Part shown: piece by piece, positions 18,573 through 18,892 of the stretch
Layout of the letters: each line of letters opens with the position of its first letter
How positions within the stretch are numbered: the first letter of the stretch is position 1
Assembly: GCA_019155205.2 (NCBI GenBank)
Contig: JAHNZQ020000004.1
Coordinates: 3,718,848 to 3,737,739, forward strand
Direction: 5' to 3'
DNA from: Gracilaria vermiculophylla
Taxonomy: Eukaryota; Rhodophyta; Florideophyceae; Gracilariales; Gracilariaceae
Length of the DNA: 18,892 bases
The notes under the pieces: model-generated
Databases searched by the model: none
Told to the model about the DNA's origin: nothing
The model's input: the letters and a program-made list of their open reading frames with translations, nothing else
Made by a program: the position numbers and the translations under genes

Positions 18573-18892
18573 ATGAGCGCGCGCCCCGCGATAGTGCGCC
18601 ATGACTCGCCCGACGCCGGTCGCCCGGCTTCGCCTCGGATTCCACGGTGGCGGCTCGACACGACTCCCTCCGCAATGGTGCATATAGCGAGTCGATCCCC
18701 GAGTGGTGTCAGGTCCCTCTCCTCAGGTGCAACCACGCGGTCTCTCGCTATCCACCCTGCTGCATACGCCTTCGGAATGTCCTCTCTTACTCCGGCGCCC
18801 ACATCCCTTTCCAATCCGGAGATGTATCACACCTCAACAGGAGGACCGTTCCGTCCCGGCGAGCACTTCGACCATCGCGCCACGCGGGTGTT
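18573..18892 (+). CDS. gag: Gypsy copy A2: start of gag, runs off the window
   Basis: The ATG at 18573 corresponds to the ATG at 2020 in copy A1. The frame stays open to the last base (106 codons). Shared peptides with A1 include RPA, SPRIPRWRLD and SPSGVRSL; after about residue 55 the two diverge. No domain is recognisable in this N-terminal part, so gag is inferred from its place after the LTR/leader. Unlike A1, no break is visible here, so A2 may be the better-preserved copy; its pol would lie beyond the window. Confidence 0.55.
   Translation, partial: MSARPAIVRHDSPDAGRPASPRIPRWRLDTTPSAMVHIASRSPSGVRSLSSGATTRSLAIHPAAYAFGMSSLTPAPTSLSNPEMYHTSTGGPFRPGEHFDHRATRV

Noticed and set aside
1..18892. 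CRISPR array, rRNA, intact tRNA or bacterial operon
   Set aside because: No regularly spaced identical repeats, no rRNA-like blocks and no fully foldable tRNA were seen. All recognisable genes are eukaryotic mobile-element genes.

Overview
The window looks like a transposable-element graveyard from a microbial eukaryote. I see no bacterial operons, no ribosome binding sites and no intact host gene. It holds chromodomain Ty3/gypsy retrotransposons (chromoviruses), a tyrosine-recombinase element resembling Cryptons, and a broken DDE-type transposase. As far as I recall, this mixture and these peptides fit an oomycete or similar stramenopile best. That assignment is inference: no host marker gene is present. 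The retroelement coding parts are GC-rich, while 1-970 and about 5,000-8,000 are AT-rich.

Layout, left to right. 1-969 is AT-rich with no supported gene; it has a tRNA-like (SINE-like) patch at 613-700. 970-3129 (+) is the 5' end of gypsy copy A1: LTR and leader, then a frameshifted gag-like region. 3178-4955 (-) is the 3' part of a second, inverted gypsy element, B (end of RNase H, integrase, chromodomain), broken by stops, frameshifts and a 14-bp tandem duplication, with one integrase catalytic residue changed. About 4,960-6,425 (-) is a decayed transposase-like gene abutting B. 6431-6644 holds short repeated and inverted motifs, followed by a tyrosine-recombinase pseudogene (6733-7947, +) that keeps one frame across five stop codons.

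About 8,220-16,453 (+) is the main element, gypsy C. It has a TATA-containing LTR/leader with a GC-rich hairpin, gag with a damaged zinc knuckle, a likely -1 ribosomal frameshift signal at the gag stop, and then protease, RT, RNase H, integrase and chromodomain. C carries two single-base frameshifts and four in-frame stops. It is also split inside RT by a 563-bp solo LTR (D, 12831-13393) flanked by a perfect 5-bp target duplication; removing D and one duplication rejoins the RT frame exactly. No 3' LTR for C is visible. 16451-16554 has 24-bp degenerate tandem repeats. 16741-17521 (-) is an uninterrupted acidic ORF of unknown function whose 5' end was cut off when gypsy copy A2 (17522 to the window end, +) inserted. 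A2 matches A1 through the LTR, the leader and the gag start.

Inferred history: B, the transposase and the recombinase element are old. C is younger but dead, and D inserted into C and later collapsed to a solo LTR. A2 inserted into the minus-strand ORF. In a live copy of C, gag would form the particle, the frameshift would set the Gag:Pol ratio, and the chromodomain would direct integration towards marked chromatin. The best candidates for follow-up are the frameshift module, the recombinase element with its upstream inverted motifs, and the orphan ORF. I did not find a clear new multi-gene system.
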